Shown one piece after another: positions 1 to 8,330 of a stretch of 64,000 nt of DNA (position 1 is the stretch's first letter; the number at the start of each line of letters is the position of its first letter). This DNA is from Lachnospiraceae bacterium (GTDB taxonomy: Bacteria > Bacillota > Clostridia > Lachnospirales > Lachnospiraceae), in NCBI GenBank assembly GCA_022647575.1, contig JALCKY010000003.1:207001-271000 (forward strand). Reading direction: 5' to 3'. The notes below the pieces were generated by a model. The model was not told where the DNA came from and made no database searches. It worked only from the letters and a program-made list of their open reading frames with translations. The translations under genes and the position numbers were made by a program.

Positions 1-145
1 TGCCGAAAACGGAGCGGGAAGCATCCAGTGAACTTTCGTGCGTTCCCCTTGCCGCATTTCCGAAAGTGGTCATCGCTTCCGTGACCGCATCGATGACCTG
101 CTGAGGCTTATGAATGGTTGTTGCCGCATTGTCGAGATAAATCAT
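1..145 (-). CDS. Cysteine desulfurase-like class V aminotransferase, N-terminal part
   Basis: Only the first 48 codons lie in the window; the gene runs off the left edge. The start is the ATG at 145, preceded by a good AAAGGA ribosome site. The translation opens with MIYLDNAATT and continues with a GNAARGTHESS-like stretch, the classic N terminus of PLP-dependent cysteine desulfurases (NifS/CsdA fold), which take sulfur or selenium from (seleno)cysteine. The PLP lysine and the catalytic cysteine loop lie outside the window, so activity cannot be judged. The stand-alone subfamily near acyl-CoA dehydratase activases and LysR regulators is often linked to sulfur or selenium mobilisation; that role is inference here. 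Confidence 0.85.
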   Translation of the reverse strand, partial: MIYLDNAATTIHKPQQVIDAVTEAMTTFGNAARGTHESSLDASRSVFG

Positions 146-217
146 AGCGTTCCTTTCCCGTTCAGATACTGTATAAAAAACCGAACCGCCCTGATCCGCG
201 GTTCATGCATACGGGTT

Positions 218-1012
218 TCATGCATAAAGGGATGAGGCAATCAGCGCCGCGCCTTCCGCTCCGGCATAGCGTCCTTCTTCGCAGGTCCTGACCGGAACCT
301 TCAGCGCTTCCGAAAGCGCGCTTCTTAAATATTCAATGCCGCACAGACCGCCGGTGAGACAGGCTGTCGTTCCTTCATAAGGAAGACGTCCGGCCTGCGA
401 TGCTACTTTTGTCACGATTGAATTCACGACGGCATAGGCGATATTTTCTTTCTTCTCGCCACGCCCGATCAGACTGGTCACTTCGGATTCCGCAAAGACC
501 GTGCAGAGCGAACTGATGGACGTGCTGCCGCCTTCAGATGCAAGAGCGCAGAGTTCCCGGACGTCCACCGCCAGCGTATTGGCCATGATTTCGAGGAAGC
601 GTCCCGTTCCGGCAGAACATTTGTCGTTCATGACAAAATCCTTGACGCTGCCGTCTTCCACGGAAATCAGCTTCGTATCCTGTCCTCCGATGTCAATGAC
701 CGTCATGGCGGAAAGCCCGTGGATATGGCAGGCCCCTTTGGCATGGCAGGTGATCTCCGTCACGCATTTGTCCGCATACGGCACCGAAATGCGCCCGTAG
801 CCTGTCGCAACGACTGCCGTATTGTCTTCCCCGCAGCCTCTTTCCAGAATGGCCTTCCGGATGTCCTCTGCCGTTCCGATGCTGCTCCATCCGGTAGCCT
901 GAAGCAGGCGGAAGCAGACCGCTCCTTCCCTGTCCATGACGACCGTCTTGGCGCAGGTGGAGCCGATATCGATTCCTGCAAAATATTTAATATCCCTCAA
1001 ATTATTTTTCAT
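218..1012 (-). CDS. Acyl-CoA dehydratase activase (BadF/BadG/HgdC family ATPase)
   Basis: 264 aa of the ASKHA ATPase fold. The phosphate-1 loop is GIDIGSTCAK near residues 14-23, and IDIGGQDTK is near residue 107. Two conserved cysteines that bridge the dimer's single [4Fe-4S] cluster in this family are seen in NDKCSAGTGRF and SSLCTVFAESE. Family members use ATP to push a low-potential electron into 2-hydroxyacyl-CoA dehydratases or double-cubane-cluster proteins, a strictly anaerobic chemistry. No dehydratase subunit is in view, so the partner is unknown; it may lie beyond the left edge past the desulfurase. The usual GSTTSK motif is GSTCAK here. No convincing ribosome site precedes ATG 1012. 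Confidence 0.9.
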   Translation of the reverse strand: MKNNLRDIKYFAGIDIGSTCAKTVVMDREGAVCFRLLQATGWSSIGTAEDIRKAILERGCGEDNTAVVATGYGRISVPYADKCVTEITCHAKGACHIHGLSAMTVIDIGGQDTKLISVEDGSVKDFVMNDKCSAGTGRFLEIMANTLAVDVRELCALASEGGSTSISSLCTVFAESEVTSLIGRGEKKENIAYAVVNSIVTKVASQAGRLPYEGTTACLTGGLCGIEYLRSALSEALKVPVRTCEEGRYAGAEGAALIASSLYA

Positions 1013-1075
1013 CTACTCTAATGTATCATGAAGAAGGGCATTTGAGAAATTGATAATCCGCCCTCTTTTGGTTCA

Positions 1076-1122
1076 TTTATCTGTTTTATCTATAAACTAA
1101 TTCTTTTTTATCTATTTTTATC
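1076..1122. promoter_or_regulatory. TTTATC repeats in the divergent activase/LysR promoter region
   Basis: The 164-base gap between the activase (leftward) and the LysR gene (rightward) is AT-rich. It carries four copies of TTTATC at 1076, 1085, 1107 and 1117, arranged as two pairs about 31 bases apart. LysR proteins commonly bind paired sites in exactly such divergent gaps, so this is a candidate operator. It could also be chance in AT-rich promoter DNA. Confidence 0.3.
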
Positions 1123-1176
1123 CCATCCGTCCTTTTTGCGTTAAAATGGAAGCAGTTCCCGGATCAGGAGGTTTCC

Positions 1177-2076
1177 ATGGAATTCAGACAGCTGGAATTA
1201 TTCATTGCCGTTGCAAATGAAAAAAATTTCTCCAAGGCCGCGGAGGATGTTTTCCTCTCCCAGTCCACGGTCAGCACCCATATCCGGAATCTTGAGAAAG
1301 AGCTCGGAAAGACACTGCTTGAGCGTTCGACGAAATCCGTTCGCCTGACGGAAGACGGGGAAATATTCCTGAAATATGCCAGACGGATCATGGACATGAA
1401 AGAAGCCGCGCTTCAGGCGCTTTCCGGCACGGCGGAATCCATCCTGCACATCGGGGCTTCCACGATTCCTTCCGGCTATCTTCTTCCGCCGGTCATGGGC
1501 GCCTATCACGAAAACCATGCCGGCATTTATTTCGATATCAGTCAGGGCGACTCCCAGTCGATCCTGCAGAAGGTCCAGGACGGAACGGTGGAATTCGGCA
1601 TTGTCGGCCAGAAAGAAAATGCCTCCAAATGCACTTTCCTTCCTTTCTGCTCCGACCAGCTGATGCTGATTACCCCTTCGAATGATCATTATCTGGAACT
1701 GAAAAAGAAAAATCCTGAAATCGCAGATCTCCTGCAGGAACCAATCATCCTCCGGGAAAACGGGTCCGGCACTCAGAAGGCGGCTGACCGTTTCCTGGAA
1801 GGGATCCATGTCGGTCCCGAAAAGCTCCGCGTCATCGCGCGGAACAACGATCTGGAATCCATCAAGCGGATGGTTGCCGACGGCGTGGGTATTTCCATCA
1901 TGTCGGAATATGCCGTGCAGGACCTGATCCAGCGGGGGCAGATTCTGGCCTATCCTCTCCAGAGCAGGTTCCGCCGGAAATTCTATCTGACCTATTTAAA
2001 GGAACGCTCCCTGAAACCGGCAGCAAAAGAATTCATTCAGTATATCCGGCATTATTACAGAAACAGCGGCGCCTGA
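1177..2076 (+). CDS. LysR family transcriptional regulator
   Basis: 299 aa, the usual length for the family. Residues 1-60 form the winged helix-turn-helix (FRQLELFIAV, then KAAEDVFLSQSTVS); the rest is the periplasmic-binding-like effector domain, with the LRENGSGT segment typical of the CysB/CysL/YeiE branch. The start at 1177 follows an AGGAGG ribosome site. It is transcribed away from the dehydratase activase and desulfurase-like gene and probably controls that unit as well as itself, the normal LysR arrangement. The effector is unknown; by neighbourhood a sulfur or selenium signal is possible. A hairpin overlapping the stop codon ends the transcript. Confidence 0.92.
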   Translation: MEFRQLELFIAVANEKNFSKAAEDVFLSQSTVSTHIRNLEKELGKTLLERSTKSVRLTEDGEIFLKYARRIMDMKEAALQALSGTAESILHIGASTIPSGYLLPPVMGAYHENHAGIYFDISQGDSQSILQKVQDGTVEFGIVGQKENASKCTFLPFCSDQLMLITPSNDHYLELKKKNPEIADLLQEPIILRENGSGTQKAADRFLEGIHVGPEKLRVIARNNDLESIKRMVADGVGISIMSEYAVQDLIQRGQILAYPLQSRFRRKFYLTYLKERSLKPAAKEFIQYIRHYYRNSGA

Positions 2077-2085
2077 CGCCGCTGT
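2063..2085. terminator. Hairpin between convergent genes
   Basis: Perfect 9-base inverted repeat ACAGCGGCG/CGCCGCTGT around the stop of the LysR gene, in the 11-base gap before the convergent HEXXH gene. There is no long T tract on either side, so it may act as a weak bidirectional terminator or an mRNA end stabiliser. Confidence 0.5.
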
Positions 2086-2087
2086 CT

Positions 2088-2930
2088 TCATTCCGCCAGA
2101 TTTTTTCTGCACAGGAAAGTAATTCTCTGAATCTGATCCATTTTCCGGAAGGCTTGCGTTTCCGACCAGGCTTCCGCGCCGGATGCCGCCTTCCTCACGA
2201 TTTCTTCCAGAAGCGGCCGGATTTCTTCCCGGACTTCCTCCGGCAGGGATTCCAGATAAACCTGAAATCTTCCGCCGCTCTTTCCGGTCAGCCCGAGGAA
2301 GCGAAGAAAATATTCCGCCTTATAAAAACCGAAGGCATTTTCCAGGCCGAAGAAATCGGCGATCAGTTCGTCGTGCAGATTGTTGGCTGCCGACCCGAAA
2401 AACTGCTTCGTGAAATAATGCGTGCATTCATGCTCAAGACGGATCTTCATCGACTTTTCCGCCCAGTCATCTTCCGCAAGCCCGAGTTCCTCTGCCGGCA
2501 CATTGCTGTACGGCTTGGAAGAAAGCATGATAAAGCGGTCGGACTTGTTATAAAGAAAAATCGCTCCCATCCGGGAAAGATTCTCCGGACGTTTTCCGCC
2601 GTAGGCTGCACTCACGGCCAGATTTTCGAAATCTTCCGTATCCCTGAACGTAATGACCGGAACCCGGCCTGCCGCCGAAGGATAGATCTGCATGCGAACG
2701 CCGTCCGGATCCCGGAAATGAAACATCTCCCGGCCCTTCAGCAGGTACTCCGCCGCCGCTTCCGCAGCGCCGGCCTCTTCCGCGCGCTCCATGACCGGCT
2801 TCCAGCGGTCGGCAAAAGAATCGTCCGCATTCCGGAGAGCAGCGTCATTTTCAAATCCGTCCGGAATGACGAACCGGTTCTTCAGATATTCGGCGAGTGC
2901 TTCTTCCGCTTTTCCGGAAATTTTTTCCAT
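2088..2930 (-). CDS. Hypothetical protein with HEXXH metalloprotease-like motif
   Basis: 280 aa, soluble and acidic, with no signal peptide or membrane segment. Near residues 169-173 it has HECTH inside a helix-like stretch, followed about 20 residues later by DELIADFFG. This HEXXH plus a downstream acidic helix is the usual zinc-binding layout of gluzincin-type metalloproteases, though helices with HEXXH also occur by chance. The rest (a beta-rich middle with VITFRDTED and a helical C terminus) matches no family I can name. The gene stands alone, convergent with the LysR gene. The start ATG at 2930 follows a GGACCG-like weak site. Proteolytic activity is not established. Confidence 0.7.
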   Translation of the reverse strand: MEKISGKAEEALAEYLKNRFVIPDGFENDAALRNADDSFADRWKPVMERAEEAGAAEAAAEYLLKGREMFHFRDPDGVRMQIYPSAAGRVPVITFRDTEDFENLAVSAAYGGKRPENLSRMGAIFLYNKSDRFIMLSSKPYSNVPAEELGLAEDDWAEKSMKIRLEHECTHYFTKQFFGSAANNLHDELIADFFGLENAFGFYKAEYFLRFLGLTGKSGGRFQVYLESLPEEVREEIRPLLEEIVRKAASGAEAWSETQAFRKMDQIQRITFLCRKNLAE

Positions 2931-2955
2931 CGGCTGCGGTCCTTTCTATTTTTCC

Positions 2956-2997
2956 TGTACTGCTTTTCATGTACTGCTTTTCCTGTACAGCTTTTTC
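2956..2997. repeat. Three tandem copies of a 14-base repeat
   Basis: TGTACTGCTTTTCA-like units begin at 2956, 2970 and 2984, the last with two changes. They fill the short gap between the HEXXH gene and the 3' end of the TPR gene, reaching its stop codon. Confidence 0.7.
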
Positions 2998-4078
2998 AGT
3001 TCTGCCAGGCTGTGCTGAAGACATCCGGATATTCGCTGAAGTTCACCCTTGTTTCATGCCCGCCCGCATAATACGCGCCGAATAGATAGATATCGAAATA
3101 GAACGTGTATCCGTTCTGATCAGCACTCCAGGTAATTCCCCCGTCCGGTTTCAGATTGCTTTCAATGTCGGACTGCAGCGTCGCTCCGGAATTATAAAAG
3201 GCATCTGCCCCGACTTCCGTAATCAGTTTCTGTGCCAGAATCTGGCTGGCCGTCTGGGTATTCAGGATGATATCCGCTGTCGTCAGAATCTTTCCTGTCT
3301 GCGAATCGAAATTCAATCCGTGCGTCATATGCCATCCGTGTATTCCGCCGCCATAGCCTTCAATCGCATAGACGATGCTGAGGATTTTTGTATCCGCACG
3401 TGCAATGGTTGCTTTCTGCTGATCATAAGGCGGCGGCGTCTCATTTTCAGGCAGCGGCGGTACGGAATCCACCCTCTGGTTCTCGGATTCCATCTGTGTC
3501 TCTTCCTGCGCAAAATAGGAATCCAGTCCCTGTCCGAGGGCCGGACACAGCTGTTTGTCGGAATCGGACAGAGAGACAAAGGAAACGGTCCGCTGCGAAC
3601 CGTCATTTCCTTCCCAGAAGGTATCCGTAATCACCGGGTTCAGGGTCGTCAGGGCACCCGGCACCGCTTCATCTGTCGGCGTCGGAGCCGGCGTCTGAGG
3701 AACTGTTTCGGCTGTCGAATCAGCAGTTCCTCCGTCCTGAGTCATTTCCAGTGCATCGATCTTTTTCTGAACGGCTTCCTGCACTCCGGGATCCAGTTGA
3801 ACTGCCTCAATGTAATCTGCCTGCGCCTTTTCCGGTTCCTTCAGTCCTGCATAGGCATCGCCGCGGCCGATGTAGGCTTCCGCCTTTTTCGGCTCAATCG
3901 TGATCGCTGCCGTAAAAGCCTGGGCAGCCTTTTCATAGTCCATCGCCAGAAGGTAGCGGTTGCCCAGATTCATATTCCGGCTGTAGCGTGCCGGCGGCGT
4001 CAGAAGATACGCACACATTCCGATCATGCATGCCAGTATTGCCGCCAGAACAATGATGATTTTCTGAAGCCTGTTCAT
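2996..4078 (-). CDS. Membrane-anchored TPR protein with DUF3298/RsiV-like C-terminal domain
   Basis: 360 aa from the ATG at 4078, chosen because it follows a GAGGG ribosome site and directly precedes a membrane segment; the open frame extends farther upstream without a start signal. Order: one transmembrane helix (residues 5-25), about two TPR units (NLGNRYLLAM, then AEAYIGRGDAY), a Ser/Thr/Pro linker, and a C-terminal beta domain with GGIHGWHMTHGLNFD and YAGGHETRV, resembling the DUF3298 extracellular domain of RsiV-type proteins. Three paralogues are in the window at 15.3, 46.7 and 49.6 kb. It lies 10 bases after the M15 peptidase gene, surely in one operon. Role unknown; a surface sensor or scaffold is likely. 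Confidence 0.8.
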   Translation of the reverse strand: MNRLQKIIIVLAAILACMIGMCAYLLTPPARYSRNMNLGNRYLLAMDYEKAAQAFTAAITIEPKKAEAYIGRGDAYAGLKEPEKAQADYIEAVQLDPGVQEAVQKKIDALEMTQDGGTADSTAETVPQTPAPTPTDEAVPGALTTLNPVITDTFWEGNDGSQRTVSFVSLSDSDKQLCPALGQGLDSYFAQEETQMESENQRVDSVPPLPENETPPPYDQQKATIARADTKILSIVYAIEGYGGGIHGWHMTHGLNFDSQTGKILTTADIILNTQTASQILAQKLITEVGADAFYNSGATLQSDIESNLKPDGGITWSADQNGYTFYFDIYLFGAYYAGGHETRVNFSEYPDVFSTAWQN

Positions 4079-4088
4079 ATTTTGTCCC

Positions 4089-5093
4089 TCAGCTGACTTT
4101 CTTTTCAAAATGCTGATAGTCCTTGGGGTTGTTCCAGTCTCCTCCCCAGGAGAATCCGTGCTGCTGAAACAGTTGAAATGCAAAATCGTCATGCGTAATG
4201 ACATGCGGCGTATCCGAAGAGCGATTATATATATACGCCTCGGATGCGGCATGATAGACTTTCCCGGATCCGTCGTCCCTGAAGACGACATAAGGATTCT
4301 CCAGCGGATTCAGATCGATGGCGCACCCGTAGGCGTGATTTGACAGATTGGATGAACCGGTAGCCGTCCGGTAATTGAATGCCGAAGTGTTGTCGTCTTC
4401 AATGGAAGCCGTATCGGTCGACTCTCCTTCGCCGGTCCAGTAATTGTCGACCAGATGCATCTGCCGGATCTGATAGTCTTTCTGATACAGTTCCTGAAAA
4501 ATCGAAAGGAAATCATCGCTGAGTTTCGCATTGACGATGATTTCTCCGACCTGGATCTGATTATTGAAATCCCGGAAGATTACTTTCAGATAGCGCAGGT
4601 CGGAAAGACCGATGTTGTCATTTTTCCGGTAGGATTTCTGATTGATCCGCTGATAGACGGCGTCCCCCTCCGCAATCTCATTGGAAATGAAATATGATTC
4701 CAGATGATTCGAATCGATCTGATTCTCCGCAAGCACGGTCCCTGCCGGAAGTGCATTGACATCCGTCAGCGTTTCCGGAGAAGAGACCGACGCAGCTTCG
4801 GAAACCGGCTGCAGAACCGTTTCCTGCGATGAAGCTGCTGATTCTGCCGGCTGAACTGCTGCCGATTCCGCCGGCCGGGACGCTGCCGATTCTGCCGGCT
4901 CAGATGCTGCAGATCCTGTTGACTGGGATGCTGTCAGTTCCGCCGACCGCACTGCCTGGCTTCCCGCAGCAGATGCTGCCGGTACCGATTCATAATTTCG
5001 CACCGCCCTGAAAATCAGAAAAACCAGAACCCCTAAAATTACGATTTCCCCTGCCAGAAGGACACGGGAAAATCGTCCCCTCTTTTTATTCAC
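4089..5093 (-). CDS. Membrane-anchored M15 family D,D/L,D-carboxypeptidase-like protein
   Basis: 334 aa: an N-terminal transmembrane anchor (about residues 9-30), a low-complexity linker with Ala/Ser/Glu repeats of the PAESAAS type (40-110), then a VanY/M15-type catalytic domain. Zinc-ligand motifs are visible: SNHAYGCAIDLNP (the SxHxxGxAxD signature) and, at the end, KDYQHFE. M15 enzymes trim peptidoglycan peptides outside the cell. A close paralogue sits at 50.8 kb, again followed directly by a TPR gene, so the pair was duplicated as a unit. Ser/Ala linkers of this sort appear in most surface proteins of the window and probably span the wall. Confidence 0.9.
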   Translation of the reverse strand: MNKKRGRFSRVLLAGEIVILGVLVFLIFRAVRNYESVPAASAAGSQAVRSAELTASQSTGSAASEPAESAASRPAESAAVQPAESAASSQETVLQPVSEAASVSSPETLTDVNALPAGTVLAENQIDSNHLESYFISNEIAEGDAVYQRINQKSYRKNDNIGLSDLRYLKVIFRDFNNQIQVGEIIVNAKLSDDFLSIFQELYQKDYQIRQMHLVDNYWTGEGESTDTASIEDDNTSAFNYRTATGSSNLSNHAYGCAIDLNPLENPYVVFRDDGSGKVYHAASEAYIYNRSSDTPHVITHDDFAFQLFQQHGFSWGGDWNNPKDYQHFEKKVS

Positions 5094-5287
5094 TTTACAT
5101 CCACGCTTTCAGTCCGTTCTTGATTCATTTCTCTGAAGCCGATTATACCATTGCCGAATTTTTCTGTACAGGCTGGCTTCCCCGCAGAAGGCCTGAATTA
5201 AAGGATTTATTTTCAATTTCCGGGAAATGTGCTAATATGAAACCATCGTAAAAACCTGAAACAGGCATTTCCGGAAAGGAGATTCAT

Positions 5288-6118
5288 ATGGGCTTTTTTG
5301 ATAAAGTTGGTGACGTATTGTCCAATACAGGACGGGAAATTTCCGCCTCGGCAAAAAATGTTGCAGATACTTCAAATCTCAACAGCCAGATTCGTGCCCA
5401 GCAGACTCTGATTCAGAGCTTATATAAAGAGCTGGGTGAAAAATACTATGAAGAAAGCAAGGATGATCCAACCTGCAAATATGCAGACAAGGTTGCATCC
5501 ATCACCGATGCCAAAAATAAAATGGTTACATTCCAGCATGAAATAGACCGCATCAAGGGCCGTCAGATCTGCCCGACCTGCGGCGCTTCCGTGGAACCCG
5601 ACGTTGTCTTCTGTCCTTCCTGCGGCACGAATCTTGCCGCTGTCCGCACCCAGAATCAGCAGCCGGCTTCTGCACCGGCGACGGCCTTCTGCCCGAACTG
5701 CGGAGCTCCGCTCGAAGCCGGTTCGACTTTCTGCATGAACTGCGGCACAAAAATCGACAATGCTGCAGCCCCGGCCGCTACTCCGGCTGCTGACGCTGCC
5801 GCACCCGAATACAGTGCTCCTCAGGAAGCTGTTCCCGGAGAATCGGCTGTCGGTGAAACTGCCGGGTCTGCGGCGCCGACCGAAGCAGATTCCATGCCGG
5901 CAGAACCTGTTGAAACAGATGCCATACCGTCGGAATCTGTTGAAACAGATTCCGTGTCTTCAGAACCGGTGACGGCTGAAGAAACCATTTCCTCTGATGC
6001 AGCTGCTTCCCCGGCTGCCGGCAGCGTACCGGACAGCGGATGGTTCTGCACAAACTGCGGTGCCAAAAATGAACCCGGGACTATGTTCTGCTATCGGTGC
6101 GGAACCAAAAAAGCCTGA
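5288..6118 (+). CDS. Soluble zinc-ribbon protein with three zinc ribbons
   Basis: 276 aa with no membrane segment. Residues 1-95 are helical and probably coiled (GFFDKVGDVLSNTGREI, IRAQQTLIQSLYKELGEKYY). Then come two zinc ribbons, CPTCGASVE...CPSCG and CPNCGAPLE...CMNCG, a long Ala/Glu/Pro/Ser linker with EPVETD-like repeats, and a third ribbon at the C terminus (CTNCGAKNE...CYRCG). The start has an AAAGGAG site. The gene opens a rightward unit whose other products span the membrane, so this may be the cytosolic adaptor of that group. The N-terminal helix plus ribbon layout is common in uncharacterised Firmicute proteins; no biochemical role is known to me. Confidence 0.8.
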   Translation: MGFFDKVGDVLSNTGREISASAKNVADTSNLNSQIRAQQTLIQSLYKELGEKYYEESKDDPTCKYADKVASITDAKNKMVTFQHEIDRIKGRQICPTCGASVEPDVVFCPSCGTNLAAVRTQNQQPASAPATAFCPNCGAPLEAGSTFCMNCGTKIDNAAAPAATPAADAAAPEYSAPQEAVPGESAVGETAGSAAPTEADSMPAEPVETDAIPSESVETDSVSSEPVTAEETISSDAAASPAAGSVPDSGWFCTNCGAKNEPGTMFCYRCGTKKA

Positions 6119-6120
6119 TC

Positions 6121-7215
6121 ATGGAAACGGAAACAATCAACTATTCGAATACTTTTGATTTCACGGACAGTGTCCGCGCCGCTGCCGCAGGAGATGAAGA
6201 AGCCTTTCAGTTTCTTTACGCCCACTCCTGTGATTTCTTCCGGTCCTGTATTGCTGAATACATCTCCGACGGAAATGAAACAGAACGTCTTCTGCAGCAG
6301 ACTTATGCCATCATCCGCGGCAGTCTGAGTTCCCTGGAAAATCCGAACGATTTTCTTTCATGGGGGAGCCGGATTGCCGTCGGTCTTGCTGTCAACGACT
6401 GCCCGCCGCAGCCGCCGGAAAAAAGTTCTTCAAACAAGCTTGTCTGGATCCTCGCAGCCATCGGAGCCGGTACTGCCGTCTTCGCCGTGCTGCTTTTTTT
6501 TGCTCTTCACGGCTTCCCGACCGGCCGCGTGAATTCAGCAGGTCTTTCAGGAAACCCTGCCGTCACCTCGCAGGCTTCTCCGGATGGGAACCTTTCGGTT
6601 CCCGTTTTCTCTCAGGCCGCTTCTTCTGCAGCCGGTTCTGTTTCATCAGCTTCCGCCGTCTCTTCTTCAGCAGCTTCCGTCATTTCCCCTGCTTCTTCCG
6701 CAGCTGCTCCTGAATCCGTGTCGCCCGCGTCCGTTTCACCGGATTCTGCTCCGTCTGAACCGGATGTTTCTTACGCCGATGCTGTTCCCACCGAAGAGGG
6801 AAATGTAGATATTCAATCCATCCGTTCTTATTTCAATGAAGTTGAGAACAGTCTGAATTCTTATCAGCAGGTTTCCTCTGAAGGCAGATACCGGCTTTAT
6901 TATGCATCCGACGGAACCACTCTCGTTAAAGCGACCCTGTGGCCGGGAACCGGAAAATGCACTTCTTCCTATGAGGAATTTTTCCTGCAAGACGGCCAGC
7001 TGATCTTTGCCGATTCCTATTCCGATCCCGAAAGCCTGAGCAATCTCGACCGCTATTATTACAAGGGTTCCAGGCTGATCCGCTGGTCGGAACCGGACGG
7101 CTCTACTCATGACTACTCTCCGGGAATCCTGCCTTCTGATTTTGCCGCCTCGACAGGAATGCCGGACATGACAGCCGACTGCCAGTCTATCCTGAACGGC
7201 GGGATTCTCTCCTGA
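6121..7215 (+). CDS. Membrane-tethered sigma-region-2-like protein
   Basis: 364 aa from ATG 6121, two bases after the preceding stop (translational coupling); an in-frame GTG at 6097 is the alternative. Residues 10-85 (AAAGDEEAFQFLYAHS, ERLLQQTYAIIRG, FLSWGSRIAVGLAVND) follow the pattern of ECF sigma factor region 2. No region 4 follows. Instead there is one transmembrane helix (about 105-130), a Ser/Ala-rich stretch, and a C-terminal globular domain (NSYQQVSSEGRYRLYYASDG...) I do not recognise. The sigma-like part would face the cytosol and the tail the wall. It may be a sensor or anti-sigma-like adaptor rather than a working sigma factor. The region 2 match is by eye. Confidence 0.7.
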   Translation: METETINYSNTFDFTDSVRAAAAGDEEAFQFLYAHSCDFFRSCIAEYISDGNETERLLQQTYAIIRGSLSSLENPNDFLSWGSRIAVGLAVNDCPPQPPEKSSSNKLVWILAAIGAGTAVFAVLLFFALHGFPTGRVNSAGLSGNPAVTSQASPDGNLSVPVFSQAASSAAGSVSSASAVSSSAASVISPASSAAAPESVSPASVSPDSAPSEPDVSYADAVPTEEGNVDIQSIRSYFNEVENSLNSYQQVSSEGRYRLYYASDGTTLVKATLWPGTGKCTSSYEEFFLQDGQLIFADSYSDPESLSNLDRYYYKGSRLIRWSEPDGSTHDYSPGILPSDFAASTGMPDMTADCQSILNGGILS

Positions 7216-7367
7216 AAAACGGAATGGCCTTCCTGAACGGCAGATCATCAAAGAACGGATCATCAAAGGGCAAATCGCCGGGCGACAGCAGAAAAAAGTG
7301 CTCACCTAGCGGAATATGTGGTAAAATTTTTTCGTGTCATACTGCTGAATCATGAAAAGGAGCTGTG

Positions 7368-8318
7368 ATGAATGAGGAAGATTCCTTCTGCGAAAACTGC
7401 GGTAAACCTCTGAAGGCCGGATCTGACTTCTGTCCCTACTGCGGGGCACCTGTAAACAGGAGCACCCCTCAGGAAAATGAACCGGTTCTGCCGAATAACG
7501 GCACTCCTGTTCCGGCTCCTTACCCACCTGCTCCAAAAAAATCAAACACCTGGATCTGGATTCTGGTCGCCGCTGCGGCGGCGGCTGCCCTTCTCGTCGT
7601 CGGCTTTTTCGTCGTCGGTCCGCGCCTGTCGCATCTGCTTCCGTCCTCTTCGTCTGCAGCTGCCTCTTCTACCGCTTCCGCCGGAACTCTGTCGGCAGAC
7701 AGCGGCAGCAAAGCTTCCTCTGCTGCCTCAGACCTGTTTTCCTCTTCGTCGGGTACATCTTCCGCAGCTTCTGCATCCTCAGCGCCGGCCGTTTCTTCAG
7801 CCGCACCGACTTCAGCACCGGCAGCTGTTACCCCGGCACCTTCCGTTTCTTCTGTTTCTTCTGCCGCTTCCGGCACTTCGGAAACGCCTATGTACGATAC
7901 CACTATGATCGTCGTAAACTGCAAGGAATGGATTACCCTGCGGGAATCTCCTTCGACTTCGTCCGCTTCTCTCCGTCAGATTCCTCTCGGCGATTCCGTC
8001 ACCTTCCTCGGCAATGCAGAAAACGGCTTCTATCATGTTTCCTATCTCGGAACAGAAGGCTATGCGCTGGCCAGCTATCTGACATTGGCCGGCTCATCCG
8101 CTGCGCAGAATCCGGCCCCTGCTGCCCAGATCCTGCATGTCATCAACTGCAATGAATACATTACGCTGCGTGCGACGCCGTCCACGAGCGGTACCGATCT
8201 GGCCCACATTCCTCTGGGCGCTGCCGTTACCTTTGTCGCAAATTCAAGCAACGGTTTTTATGAAGTCAGCTACAACGGACAGGATGGGTACGCACTGGCT
8301 TCCTATCTCGGCAGCTGA
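7368..8318 (+). CDS. Zinc ribbon - transmembrane - double SH3b surface protein
   Basis: 316 aa from ATG 7368, which has a well-spaced AAAAGGAG site. Order: an N-terminal zinc ribbon (CENCGKPLK...CPYCGAP, residues 8-30), one transmembrane helix near 60-83, a Ser/Ala-rich linker (85-165), then two bacterial SH3 domains (about 175-240 and 250-316) that are near copies of each other: WITLRESPSTSSASLRQIP against YITLRATPSTSGTDLAHIP, each ending in GYALASYL. SH3b domains bind wall peptides, so this protein likely senses or holds the wall outside while the ribbon contacts a partner inside. Thirteen bases separate it from the M14 gene. Confidence 0.88.
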   Translation: MNEEDSFCENCGKPLKAGSDFCPYCGAPVNRSTPQENEPVLPNNGTPVPAPYPPAPKKSNTWIWILVAAAAAAALLVVGFFVVGPRLSHLLPSSSSAAASSTASAGTLSADSGSKASSAASDLFSSSSGTSSAASASSAPAVSSAAPTSAPAAVTPAPSVSSVSSAASGTSETPMYDTTMIVVNCKEWITLRESPSTSSASLRQIPLGDSVTFLGNAENGFYHVSYLGTEGYALASYLTLAGSSAAQNPAPAAQILHVINCNEYITLRATPSTSGTDLAHIPLGAAVTFVANSSNGFYEVSYNGQDGYALASYLGS

Positions 8319-8330
8319 CAGGAGATGTCC

